Below are positions 6,883-12,016 of a stretch of 22,605 nt of DNA, piece after piece. The notes beneath the pieces were generated by a model. That model was not told the origin of the DNA. It saw nothing but the letters and a program-made list of their open reading frames with translations, and ran no database searches. The DNA lies in IMG/VR virus record IMGVR_UViG_3300027857_000191, positions 1 through 22,605 of that record, one strand, 5' to 3'. A program made the position numbers and the translations under genes. This DNA comes from a virus. Numbering within the stretch: the stretch's first letter is position 1; each line of letters starts with the position of its first letter.

Positions 6883-7046
6883 TGTAAGTTCTCCTTGGCC
6901 TCCAGGCCCTCCACCCTGCGGGCGAGCATCAAGTAAAATTGCTGCATTTCCGAGCTGGCCTTCTCCCAGCTGGCGTCCAGCCCGCAGCGTGTCCTGATCT
7001 GGCTGCGCAGCTCTTTCGCCGTAGCCAGTAAATCCGCCTCGCGCAT
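6879..7046 (-). CDS. Small coiled-coil protein (55 aa)
   Basis: The ATG at 7046 overlaps the preceding TGA (TGATG), and the frame ends with a TGA overlapping the next GTG start (GTGA). The 55-residue product (MREADLLATAKELRSQIRTRC...) is amphipathic and helical throughout, with charged residues spaced as in a short coiled coil and no hydrophobic segment. Position between an exported coiled-coil protein and the endolysin candidate, with perfect coupling at both ends, supports it. Function unknown. Confidence 0.65.
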   Translation of the reverse strand: MREADLLATAKELRSQIRTRCGLDASWEKASSEMQQFYLMLARRVEGLEAKENLQ

Positions 7047-7336
7047 CACTTCTTCTCGGGCTCGCTCCTCGGCTCTGTCGGCTTCTCCTTGGCCCTCAGA
7101 TCGGCCAGTTCCTTGTTGGCCGCTTCCAGCTTGCCTTGAAGTAGCGCGGCCTGCGCCTGGGCCTGGGCCGCTTCGTCCAGCGCACGGTTCCTCTGCTGCT
7201 GCAGCACGGCGAGGGCATTCTGGACGAACTGGGGATCGGGCGGAGCGGCGACGGGGGCGGTGGGCTGGCTAAACGCAGTGCTGCCGCTGATGAATGCCAC
7301 TACGGCCGCTAGTAACAGAAACTTCCCTCTAAGCAT
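7046..7336 (-). CDS. Exported coiled-coil protein, spanin-like by layout
   Basis: A 96-residue protein with a Sec signal peptide or anchor (MLRGKFLLLAAVVAFISG, with a likely cleavage after TAFS), then a long coiled coil (about 36-82, QQQRNRALDEAAQAQAQAALLQGKLEAANKELADL region) and a charged Glu/Lys tail. An N-terminal export signal followed by a periplasmic coiled coil is the layout of an i-spanin, but there is no partner lipoprotein nearby, so this is only a possibility. GGAGAAAGAGC precedes the ATG. The start overlaps the terminase-small-like gene by eight bases. Confidence 0.8.
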   Translation of the reverse strand: MLRGKFLLLAAVVAFISGSTAFSQPTAPVAAPPDPQFVQNALAVLQQQRNRALDEAAQAQAQAALLQGKLEAANKELADLRAKEKPTEPRSEPEKK

Positions 7337-7967
7337 GCTCTTTCTCCTCGATAACTTTGATCTCAGTGGCTTCCGCCTCGATGATCGCCCCGTTGCGCGC
7401 TGGCACGAAGTTAATGTTCACGGAGAGCCCACTCTGCTGGCCCGCACCCTGCCTCGGATCACCCTTGGCTGGGGCCGCGCTGCGGTCCATCGTGCTCTCC
7501 ACAATCTGCCGCAGCTCATTGTTCGTGAACTTGTCAGGAGTCTCCTCTAGTCTCTCCTGCAGAACTTCCATGGCCGTTCCGCCCAGCGTGACCAGCCGTG
7601 CGTAGGCGTCAAACTTATGCCCGTTCTGCTGTTCGGCGTAGTAGGCCAGTAGCTCCTTGAAAGCCGGATCGACCCTGAGCGTCCTGATGCTGCCCACGCT
7701 GCGGCCAGTAATCATGCTGGCATCGAGATCGTTCACACCGCTGGCCAGCAACTGGGCCAACTGCTGGTGACCAGTCCGCAGACTGGAGACTACGTGGTCT
7801 GGCCGCTGACTCTGCCAGTTCCGTTCACGCAGCTCTTGCTGCAGCAGTGGCAGGTCACTGGGCTCGATCTGGCGCACCACTTCGCAGGGCTCACTTGGCA
7901 ACTGCATCTTGGCCAGGGCAACTTGCTCCAGCAGAGCTAACGAAGTTTCCTGCGTTTGGCCAGTCAC
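7329..7967 (-). CDS. Terminase small subunit-like HTH protein
   Basis: A 212-residue protein (219 if the GTG at 7988 is used). Its middle resembles small-terminase-like phage proteins: SSLRTGHQQLAQLLASG, then ASMITGRSVGSIRTLRVDPAFKEL, which looks like a helix-turn-helix, then a helical segment with LVTLGGTAMEVLQERLE and a Pro/Gly-rich linker before a beta-like C-terminus (LSVNINFVPARNG). Such proteins recognise viral DNA and start packaging. I choose the GTG at 7967 because it overlaps the TGA of the preceding small gene (GTGA); neither start has a strong ribosome site. It is separated from terL by about 16 genes, unusual but in the same operon direction. Confidence 0.65.
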   Translation of the reverse strand: MTGQTQETSLALLEQVALAKMQLPSEPCEVVRQIEPSDLPLLQQELRERNWQSQRPDHVVSSLRTGHQQLAQLLASGVNDLDASMITGRSVGSIRTLRVDPAFKELLAYYAEQQNGHKFDAYARLVTLGGTAMEVLQERLEETPDKFTNNELRQIVESTMDRSAAPAKGDPRQGAGQQSGLSVNINFVPARNGAIIEAEATEIKVIEEKEHA

Positions 7968-8080
7968 TTCTTGTCTCGACTTTCCCACAGGTCAAGCCAC
8001 TGCTTTCGTTGTGGCTCGGGGGCTATGTGCCAAATGAGCACATTTAACTTTCTTACTAGCCAAAGACGAACTGCTTGCAT
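7964..8080 (-). CDS. Tiny protein (38 aa), coupled start and stop
   Basis: An ATG at 8080 overlaps the stop of the preceding gene (TGATG) and the frame ends in a TGA at 7964 that overlaps a GTG of the small-terminase-like gene. The product has a hydrophobic/basic N-terminal half (MQAVRLWLVRKLNVLIWH) and a charged end (WLDLWESRDKK). It would explain why the 90 bases between two confident genes are otherwise empty. If the terminase-like gene starts at 7988 the two overlap by 25 bases, still tolerable here. Function unknown. Confidence 0.5.
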   Translation of the reverse strand: MQAVRLWLVRKLNVLIWHIAPEPQRKQWLDLWESRDKK

Positions 8081-8460
8081 CATGCTCCGCCTCCGGGCAA
8101 GAAGCAGCGAATGAGCGTCTGGCCCTGCGCGTCCGTATAAGGCCAGACAACGGCTTGGCCAAAGCGGTTCGGCTCAGTGATGACGGCGTCCTGAGGCACC
8201 GCGTAGCGCACTCCGTCCACGATGACCCAGTAGTGATCGTCGTGTGTGCCCCAGTCGGGATCGGCGAGTGATCTGCCGTCTGCGAAGCTGCAGCACAGAC
8301 CTTTCTGGCTAGCCAGCTTGTCGAACCAGGCATGGAGCCGGCTATCTGGATAGTTTCCTTCCGCATGAGCGAAAGCGAAGGCGAACATGAGGGCAGCGGC
8401 AGCCAACACCGCTGTTGCAAGCGCGAGGCCAATCCAGTCCCATTTGGCGCGCAGGGGCAT
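8080..8460 (-). CDS. Exported conserved protein with CCS motif
   Basis: A 126-residue protein with a signal peptide or anchor (about 10-33, ending AFAHA). Its mature domain has the pattern KGLCCSFADGR (53-63), DPDW, WVIVDGVRYAVPQDAVI, EPNRFG.AVVWPY and IRCFLPGGG. I recognise this as a family found in Rhizobiales genomes and their phages, with no assigned activity. The paired Cys56-Cys57 and Cys119 suggest disulfides in the periplasm. The ATG follows the previous TAA by three bases. It could be an envelope-modifying or superinfection-exclusion factor, but that is speculative. Confidence 0.8.
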   Translation of the reverse strand: MPLRAKWDWIGLALATAVLAAAALMFAFAFAHAEGNYPDSRLHAWFDKLASQKGLCCSFADGRSLADPDWGTHDDHYWVIVDGVRYAVPQDAVITEPNRFGQAVVWPYTDAQGQTLIRCFLPGGGA

Positions 8461-8463
8461 GTA

Positions 8464-8934
8464 TTATGCTCGGAAAGCTAAGAGGCCGCGCAGAGAAACG
8501 CACCGCGTGCGCACTGCGTGGCCATCATTGCCACTGTGCAGCATGATCTGGCCACTTGGGCACTGGCCCACAGCGACTTCGCCAACATGATGGCTCCAGA
8601 CGGCGACGGCCCCTGGCACTGGCCCGCTTGGATGTCCGTAGTGCGTCCAGTTGCGCGCCAAGTTGAACGAGGCGTCAGCCACGCCCTTGAGTTGCCTCAT
8701 GAACCAGCCGCACCATGCGCGTGGGCGGGGGCCGAGGCCAGCGAAGTGCGTCGGCTTGACGTGACCGATCCAGCTTGGCCCGAAGAAGGTGCTGTGGGGC
8801 CACTCAGGCTGGGCAGGAAAGTGTGCCCAAGTCGCTCGGTGATGGTGATGAGCGTGGTGGTGGTCACGCGCGCTGGCCGGCACACAGAAGGCCACAATGA
8901 ACGTGAGAGCAACCCCTAGTGCTTTCGCGTACAT
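8464..8934 (-). CDS. Exported NlpC/P60- or CHAP-like peptidoglycan hydrolase candidate
   Basis: A 156-residue protein: signal peptide (MYAKALGVALTFIVAFCVPASA), a His-rich patch (DHHHAHHHH, 24-32), then a papain-like pattern with AWCGWFMR (Cys75), GAVAVWSHHVGEV (His115/His116) and SGNDGHAVR (Asn136). This order of Cys, His and Asn matches NlpC/P60, CHAP and TIGR02594-type domains that cut peptidoglycan peptides. The ATG at 8934 has GAGG five bases upstream; the frame is open further upstream but without a plausible start. As an exported enzyme it could act without a holin. The His-rich region may bind metal. Confidence 0.75.
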   Translation of the reverse strand: MYAKALGVALTFIVAFCVPASARDHHHAHHHHRATWAHFPAQPEWPHSTFFGPSWIGHVKPTHFAGLGPRPRAWCGWFMRQLKGVADASFNLARNWTHYGHPSGPVPGAVAVWSHHVGEVAVGQCPSGQIMLHSGNDGHAVRTRCVSLRGLLAFRA

Positions 8935-9155
8935 TGGTCCTCGCCAGTTAGGGGCATCTCTGTCTCCACGGCTTCCTCGACAGTCTCCCAGTCCATGACC
9001 CAGTCGTAGAGGGCTTTGGCACCTGTGAGCACTGCGCTTACATGATCGTTCGGCTGTAGTGCGCTGGCCAGCCGAAAGCATTCCAGCCGGACCGCCGCGT
9101 CGTCTTGCGCGCTGATGAATTCGACTTGGCCAGAGGGGTCAGTGGCATCTGTCAT
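8916..9155 (-). CDS. Small acidic protein, first gene of the leftward operon
   Basis: A 79-residue acidic protein starting MTDATDPSGQVEF, with a helical middle (RLECFRLASALQPNDHVSAVLTGAKALYDWVMD) and an acidic end. It resembles small phage proteins of the type 'LDCLRLA...A..IV..A..F..FV', with no known role. AGGAG lies about eight bases before the ATG at 9155. It is the promoter-proximal gene of the leftward block and its leader contains an 11-bp GC hairpin. It overlaps the next gene by 19 bases. Confidence 0.8.
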   Translation of the reverse strand: MTDATDPSGQVEFISAQDDAAVRLECFRLASALQPNDHVSAVLTGAKALYDWVMDWETVEEAVETEMPLTGEDQCTRKH

Positions 9156-9179
9156 GCGAGCTGCTCCTGGCGTGGTGGT

Positions 9180-9224
9180 GCGGGGCCAGCGCTTGCACGG
9201 GGGACGGGGGGAGGCTGGCCCCGC
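9180..9224 (-). promoter_or_regulatory. 11-bp perfect GC hairpin in the leader of the leftward operon
   Basis: GCGGGGCCAGC (9180-9190) is exactly complementary to GCTGGCCCCGC (9214-9224), with a 23-base loop made almost only of G on the plus strand and C on the minus strand. On the leftward transcript it would sit about ten bases upstream of the ribosome site of the first gene (start 9155). It could act as an mRNA stabiliser, attenuator or protein-binding element. Confidence 0.5.
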
Positions 9225-9414
9225 AGGCGCAACGGGCGGAAGGGCTGACCCGTGGCGCGACGCGGAGAGGATGGCACAGACTGGCGCGGCGCGCAAGATC
9301 GGATGGCGCGCGGGGGGCGCGTGGGCGCGCGAAGGTGGCCCGCCGTGGCGGGGTACGCGGCTGCCCACGAGTGGGCCGTGATAGGTTTCTGGCGCACTAC
9401 TCAGTGGGGCCCCC

Positions 9415-9456
9415 CCTACCCCCCAGAGCGCGGGGTAGGCCATGGGGCTCTACCCC
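9415..9456. repeat. Three alternating CTACCCC/GGGGTAG elements
   Basis: CCTACCCC (9415-9422) pairs with GGGGTAGG (9432-9439), and the latter can pair instead with CTACCCC (9450-9456). Two mutually exclusive hairpins are therefore possible in a transcript from either strand, or the copies are operator half-sites for a dimeric regulator. Confidence 0.4.
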
Positions 9457-9508
9457 CGCTGGTGCCGCCATGGTCGGTTTGCACCAGGGCTGGTAGGCTC
9501 GCCACGAC

Positions 9509-9542
9509 TGGCACGCCGCTTGCGTCGGCAAGACTCGTGCCA
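9509..9542. promoter_or_regulatory. Two-part dyad (7 bp + 5 bp stem, symmetric internal loop)
   Basis: TGGCACG (9509-9515) pairs with CGTGCCA (9536-9542); inside, after three unpaired bases on each side, CTTGC (9519-9523) pairs with GCAAG (9528-9532) around a GTCG tetraloop. It lies about 75 bases upstream of the rightward promoter. It may be a regulator binding site or an RNA structure on a leftward leader. Confidence 0.4.
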
Positions 9543-9617
9543 ACACCGCGCCGCGCGCTATGCGTGCCACGCAACCCAGACCCGCGCGGACTGCGCGAGA
9601 ATTGTGCGACGAGTCAC

Positions 9618-9646
9618 TTGCATTCGGGCTCGCCGCGTGCTATGTT
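9618..9646 (+). promoter_or_regulatory. Sigma70-like promoter for the rightward block
   Basis: TTGCAT (9618-9623), a 17-base spacer and TATGTT (9641-9646) with an upstream TGC (extended -10-like) form the best promoter candidate before the gene at 9714. Predicted start of transcription is near 9653, giving a leader of about 60 bases. The heptamer GCACGGT occurs at 9651-9657 and again at 9670-9676, flanking that start, and could be an operator pair. Match to consensus is moderate (3/6 and 4/6). Confidence 0.5.
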
Positions 9647-9713
9647 GTGTGCACGGTCGGACGGACAACGCACGGTGCATTGAACGGGACGCGACCACGA
9701 AGAGGAAAGTCAA

Positions 9714-10283
9714 ATGACTGACCAAAGCGAAACGACCACGCTCAACACGTTCACTTGGGGCGTGAAAGGCACGGCGGATTTTGTCGAGACTACGGTCTCC
9801 GATATTCCAGTGCCGAACCTGGCCATGCTGGCGCTGCAAGGCTTCCGGCATAAGCTGGGCAACGAAGTCGCGGCGAAGGTCGCGGCCTGGGCCAAAACCG
9901 AGGACGGCGCGAAAGCGACGGACGACGAGAAGGCTCAATATGCGCGGCAAGCCCGCGCGGACATGCTGGACCGTATCCTGACCGGGCAACTGGGCGTGCG
10001 CGCCAGCGCTGGCCCGCGCGTGACCGGCATTGATGCGCTGAAGCGTCAGATCGGCACGAAGTGGCTGAAGGAAGCCATTGCGAAGTACAATGCCAAGACC
10101 GGCAAGAATGTGGCCCTGCCCACAGGCGAGAAGACTATCAACTACATGGGCAAGGACATGACCAGGGACGAGATGATCTCGGCCTATATCCGCGCGAACC
10201 AAGACCGTGTGGACGCCGAAGCGGCAAGGCAGCAGAAAGCGCAGGAAGAGGGCGCCGACGTTGGCGAGGACTTGTTCGCCTAA
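9714..10283 (+). CDS. First rightward gene, unknown early protein
   Basis: A 189-residue soluble protein starting MTDQSETTTLNTFTWGVKG. It is Ala/Lys/Asp/Glu-rich and mostly helical after residue 30 (FRHKLGNEVAAKVAAWAKTE), has a central segment VTGIDALKRQIGTKWLKEAI, then NYMGKDMTRDEMISAYI, and ends in a Glu/Gln/Ala-rich helix with an acidic tail (GEDLFA). No family is recognised. AGGAAAG precedes the ATG. As the promoter-proximal gene of the early arm, followed by a strong hairpin, it should be expressed early and at high level, which suits a regulator, a DNA-binding protein or a host-takeover factor. Confidence 0.9.
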   Translation: MTDQSETTTLNTFTWGVKGTADFVETTVSDIPVPNLAMLALQGFRHKLGNEVAAKVAAWAKTEDGAKATDDEKAQYARQARADMLDRILTGQLGVRASAGPRVTGIDALKRQIGTKWLKEAIAKYNAKTGKNVALPTGEKTINYMGKDMTRDEMISAYIRANQDRVDAEAARQQKAQEEGADVGEDLFA

Positions 10284-10313
10284 GGCCACCGCACAGTGCG
10301 CATTGCGAAATGG

Positions 10314-10339
10314 GGGAGGGCCAGTCGTGCCCTCCCTTT
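10314..10339 (+). terminator. Hairpin terminator or attenuator after the first rightward gene
   Basis: GGGAGGGC (10314-10321) pairs perfectly with GCCCTCCC (10329-10336) around a seven-base loop and is followed by TTT. The stem is strong but the T-run is short, so partial termination is more likely than full termination. It sits between the stop at 10283 and the start at 10359. Confidence 0.55.
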
Positions 10340-10358
10340 CACGCAACAGGAGACCGTC

Positions 10359-10601
10359 ATGCAGTATTATCCCGGCCAGCAGATCGTGGCGCGCGACGGC
10401 GCGAGGTACGTTCTCACGCACTATGCGGAGCTGACTTGGTGGGGAGTTCGCGGGAGTGGAGCCAGCGGCTTGCCCGTGCCAGTGAGCGTGCTGTACCCCG
10501 CCTGGGGCGGAGATGACGAGCGCGCGGGAGCGGATCTGGCGCGGCAGCGCAGAACGCGCGTGCGGAGCGTTGCCAGCAAGTTGCGTGGAGCTGCGCGCTG
10601 A
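10359..10601 (+). CDS. Hypothetical small basic protein
   Basis: An 80-residue protein starting MQYYPGQQIVARDGARYVL. The first part looks like a small beta-rich fold (GQQIVARDGARYVLTHYAEL, WWGVRG, PVSVLYPAW), and the C-terminal third is Arg-rich and helical (DLARQRRTRVRSVASKLRGAAR), suggesting nucleic-acid contact. AGGAG lies eight bases before the ATG. It follows the attenuator-like hairpin and precedes the 280-base noncoding AT-rich region. No family recognised. Confidence 0.7.
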   Translation: MQYYPGQQIVARDGARYVLTHYAELTWWGVRGSGASGLPVPVSVLYPAWGGDDERAGADLARQRRTRVRSVASKLRGAAR

Positions 10602-10677
10602 CGGGGCGTGGTCGGGCCATGCGGCGCGTTGCGGGTAGTGGCCGGGACGGGCTCCGGAGTCATGCTAACAATACACC

Positions 10678-10701
10678 GGATTAATGTACCTAATTGTTAA
10701 A
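10678..10701 (+). repeat. Left arm of 24-bp inverted repeat
   Basis: Begins GGATTAATGTAC and ends AATTGTTAAA, with CT between. It matches the reverse complement of 10813-10836 at 22 of 24 positions, the two mismatches being the central pair. Weaker similarity continues for about eight bases beyond the outer ends. The arms are 111 bases apart. Confidence 0.85.
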
Positions 10702-10812
10702 CGTGATACCCTTCCCTACCCTCTTTTTTCATATATATATATTTATATATACTGAAGAAGGAGAGAGGACACTCACGGGCCACCTTACACCCAAATGCCC
10801 ACACATAGCCTA

Positions 10813-10836
10813 TTTAACAATTGCGTACATTAATCC
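10813..10836 (-). repeat. Right arm of 24-bp inverted repeat, overlapping a promoter -35
   Basis: Begins TTTAACAATT and ends GTACATTAATCC, the inverse of 10678-10701 except for the two central bases. It contains TTGCGT, the -35 box of the candidate promoter at 10821-10849, so a protein bound here would be expected to affect transcription of the gene at 10882. Confidence 0.85.
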
Positions 10837-10849
10837 CGTGCATTATGGT
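10821..10849 (+). promoter_or_regulatory. Sigma70-like promoter for the main rightward operon
   Basis: TTGCGT (10821-10826), a 17-base spacer and TATGGT (10844-10849). It closely resembles the promoter at 9618 (TTGCAT, 17, TATGTT). Transcription would start near 10856, about 26 bases before the ATG at 10882. The -35 lies inside the right inverted-repeat arm. Confidence 0.5.
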
Positions 10850-10881
10850 CATCCACGCGGCAAATCCACGGAGCCAGCACC

Positions 10882-11274
10882 ATGCCCATCACCGCCCAGA
10901 GACTACATGCCCTGCTCGTCGAGCACGAGGACACGCTCGAACGCTGCCGCGCGCTGCACAACGTCATCCTCGGCACGATCAAAGGCCCGGCAGAGCTAGA
11001 GGAACAGATCAGCGCCGAGGCCAAACTGGATGACATCAGGGCGACCATCAGTGTGCTGCTCAAGTTGCCCCATCACGCCCACTTACTTGAACGCACGCTC
11101 TACAACCGCAACGCCAAGCGCAACGCCAGGGCCAAGGTTCGTCAAGCCCAGAAACGACGCCAGCTTGGCGCCCACGAGCGCGCAGCACCTGCCGCGCCGG
11201 ACGTACTAGAGGCGCAGGCTCTAGAGGAACTGGAATACAGCAAGTTCAACAGAGGAGAGAGCCAAGATGTCTAA
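10882..11274 (+). CDS. Helical basic protein, first gene of main rightward operon
   Basis: A 130-residue, largely helical protein. Residues 1-60 look like a coiled coil (ALLVEHEDTLERCRALHNVI, then ELEEQISAEAKLDDIRATI). Residues 70-100 are strongly basic (RTLYNRNAKRNARAKVRQA), followed by an acidic C-terminus. GGAG lies eight bases before the ATG. It directly follows the inverted-repeat promoter region, so a regulator that binds those repeats is a reasonable hypothesis, but no DNA-binding motif is definite. Its stop overlaps the next start by eight bases. Confidence 0.8.
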   Translation: MPITAQRLHALLVEHEDTLERCRALHNVILGTIKGPAELEEQISAEAKLDDIRATISVLLKLPHHAHLLERTLYNRNAKRNARAKVRQAQKRRQLGAHERAAPAAPDVLEAQALEELEYSKFNRGESQDV

Positions 11275-11629
11275 AGAAGAGCAACTGCGAGATCATCTTC
11301 GCAGCGCACTGGCGATAGCAGAAGAGCTTTATCTGAAGCGCAAAGACGCAGAGAAGGCTAGATCGCTCATCGGTGAAGTGCATCGTTTTGCACTAAAAAC
11401 TTACATCGCCTCGAAAGGTAGAGGCATCGAGACGACAAAACTTATAGAGTTTCTCTCCCCCCGCTGCCCGGCAGAGCAGATCACAGACATTCTCGACACG
11501 GCTTGTCATCTTGGCTGGCTGTGGCAAAATTCTGAGACACGCCTGCTTATTCCGCGCGCACGGACTCCGCAGCAACAGGATGAAATCTTAGCTATGTGGG
11601 CGACCGTAAGTGGCGATCCCAGTAAGTAA
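11267..11629 (+). CDS. Possible winged-helix regulatory protein
   Basis: A 120-residue protein with an N-terminal helical part (EEQLRDHLRSALAIAEELYL), then ALKTYIASKGRGIETTKLI, CPAEQITDILDTACHLGWLW and a hairpin-like ETRLLIPRA, an order of helices and strands compatible with a winged-helix DNA-binding fold. That is a pattern-level inference without a definite family. GAGGAG precedes the ATG at 11267, and the codon use is slightly less GC-rich than its neighbours. It may act on the inverted repeats upstream. Confidence 0.75.
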   Translation: MSKEEQLRDHLRSALAIAEELYLKRKDAEKARSLIGEVHRFALKTYIASKGRGIETTKLIEFLSPRCPAEQITDILDTACHLGWLWQNSETRLLIPRARTPQQQDEILAMWATVSGDPSK

Positions 11630-11664
11630 CGCTCTGGGCGCATAGGTGCCCCGCGCCGGGCGCA

Positions 11665-11684
11665 TAATCACGCGACCGTGATTA
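11665..11684. promoter_or_regulatory. Perfect 8-bp dyad, operator or hairpin
   Basis: TAATCACG (11665-11672) and CGTGATTA (11677-11684) form a perfect dyad with a CGAC spacer, in the 150-base gap after the gene ending at 11629. It overlaps a weak promoter-like pair TTAGCA (11682-11687) and TGCTAGCCT (11703-11711). No T-run follows, so an operator is more likely than a terminator. Confidence 0.45.
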
Positions 11685-11779
11685 GCAACATTCGCGGCAA
11701 TGTGCTAGCCTGTTCGTTGGCTCGCAAACCGCGCGCCGGGCAACGCCACGTCTCTGTGGCGAATACGGGAAAACCAGCA

Positions 11780-12016
11780 ATGACCACGATCACGAGGCAA
11801 GTCATAGAGACCGCACTCGACACAGGGCAAGTCGAAGTCGCATTGGTCAACGGCCGCTGGTGGAGACTTCGCCGCAACGGCAAGACCCAGACGTGAAAAA
11901 CACGGCCGGGCGAATTTCGCATTCCAGTCAAGGCGGGCCTTCGTGCATTCGGCGAGATCACCGATATGAATATGGCCGATGCAAGCCTGTTCCGTATCGT
12001 TAAGGTGCGCTCATGA
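11780..12016 (+). pseudogene. Small conserved phage gene interrupted by in-frame TGA at the Trp position
   Basis: The frame from the ATG at 11780 gives 38 residues (MTTITRQVIETALDTGQ..., then NGRWWRLRRNGKTQT) and stops at TGA (11894-11896). Read on in the same frame it continues KTRPGEFRIPVKAGLRAFGEI... to a second TGA at 12014-12016. The phage family I recall has RNG-x-TQTW-KTRP-x-EFRIPVKAGLR in one chain, so the TGA stands where tryptophan is expected. The second stop overlaps the next start (ATGA), as at other real junctions. TGA ends many neighbouring genes, so it is not recoded generally. A nonsense mutation, sequencing error or programmed readthrough (TGA followed by A is leaky) are the options. 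Confidence 0.7.

Larger units (their letters stand above)
9156..9713. other. Noncoding divergent regulatory region
   Basis: This 558-base stretch separates the leftward and rightward blocks. No frame here has a credible start, ribosome site or protein-like composition; open frames exist only because GC is very high. It contains several perfect or near-perfect hairpins (9180-9224, 9339-9352, 9415-9456, 9509-9542), a palindrome GGGGCCCC (9406-9413) and a rightward sigma70-like promoter (9618-9646). A leftward promoter must also lie here but I could not identify a convincing one. Confidence 0.7.
10602..10881. other. Noncoding region with AT-rich core flanked by inverted repeats
   Basis: A 280-base gap with no credible gene. 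It is far more A/T-rich in its centre than the rest of the window: T6 at 10724-10729 and an all-A/T alternating run at 10731-10751. Two 24-base inverted arms (10678-10701 and 10813-10836) flank this core. A promoter overlaps the right arm (10821-10849). A second -10-like TATACT (10748-10753) lies in the A/T run and is followed by an unused AAGGAGAGAGG purine stretch (10757-10769). Confidence 0.75.

Noticed and set aside
9191-9213. G-quadruplex in the G-rich loop of the 9180-9224 hairpin
   Set aside because: The G-runs are uneven and one is far away. The perfect hairpin is the simpler explanation, so this is not claimed as a feature.
9558-10421. Long minus-strand open frame (287 codons) across the first rightward gene
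   Set aside because: It is antisense to the well-supported gene at 9714 and runs through the promoter region. It has no ribosome site and its composition is that of a reversed GC-rich gene.
10694-10999. Open frame through the AT-rich region (begins MLNVIPFPTLFF)
   Set aside because: It crosses the inverted-repeat region and overlaps the well-supported start at 10882. There is no ribosome site before its ATG, and the A/T run alone produces the Ile/Tyr stretch.
11894-11896. General reassignment of TGA to Trp in this phage
   Set aside because: Many genes here end in TGA with ATGA, GTGA or TGATG junctions. Reading TGA as Trp would destroy these boundaries, so the anomaly is local.
11897-12004. 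Alternative GTG-start frame after the TGA (VKNTAGRISHSS...)
   Set aside because: It overlaps the conserved KTRP..EFRIPVKAGLR sequence in another frame, its composition is unlike a protein and its stop does not connect to the next gene.
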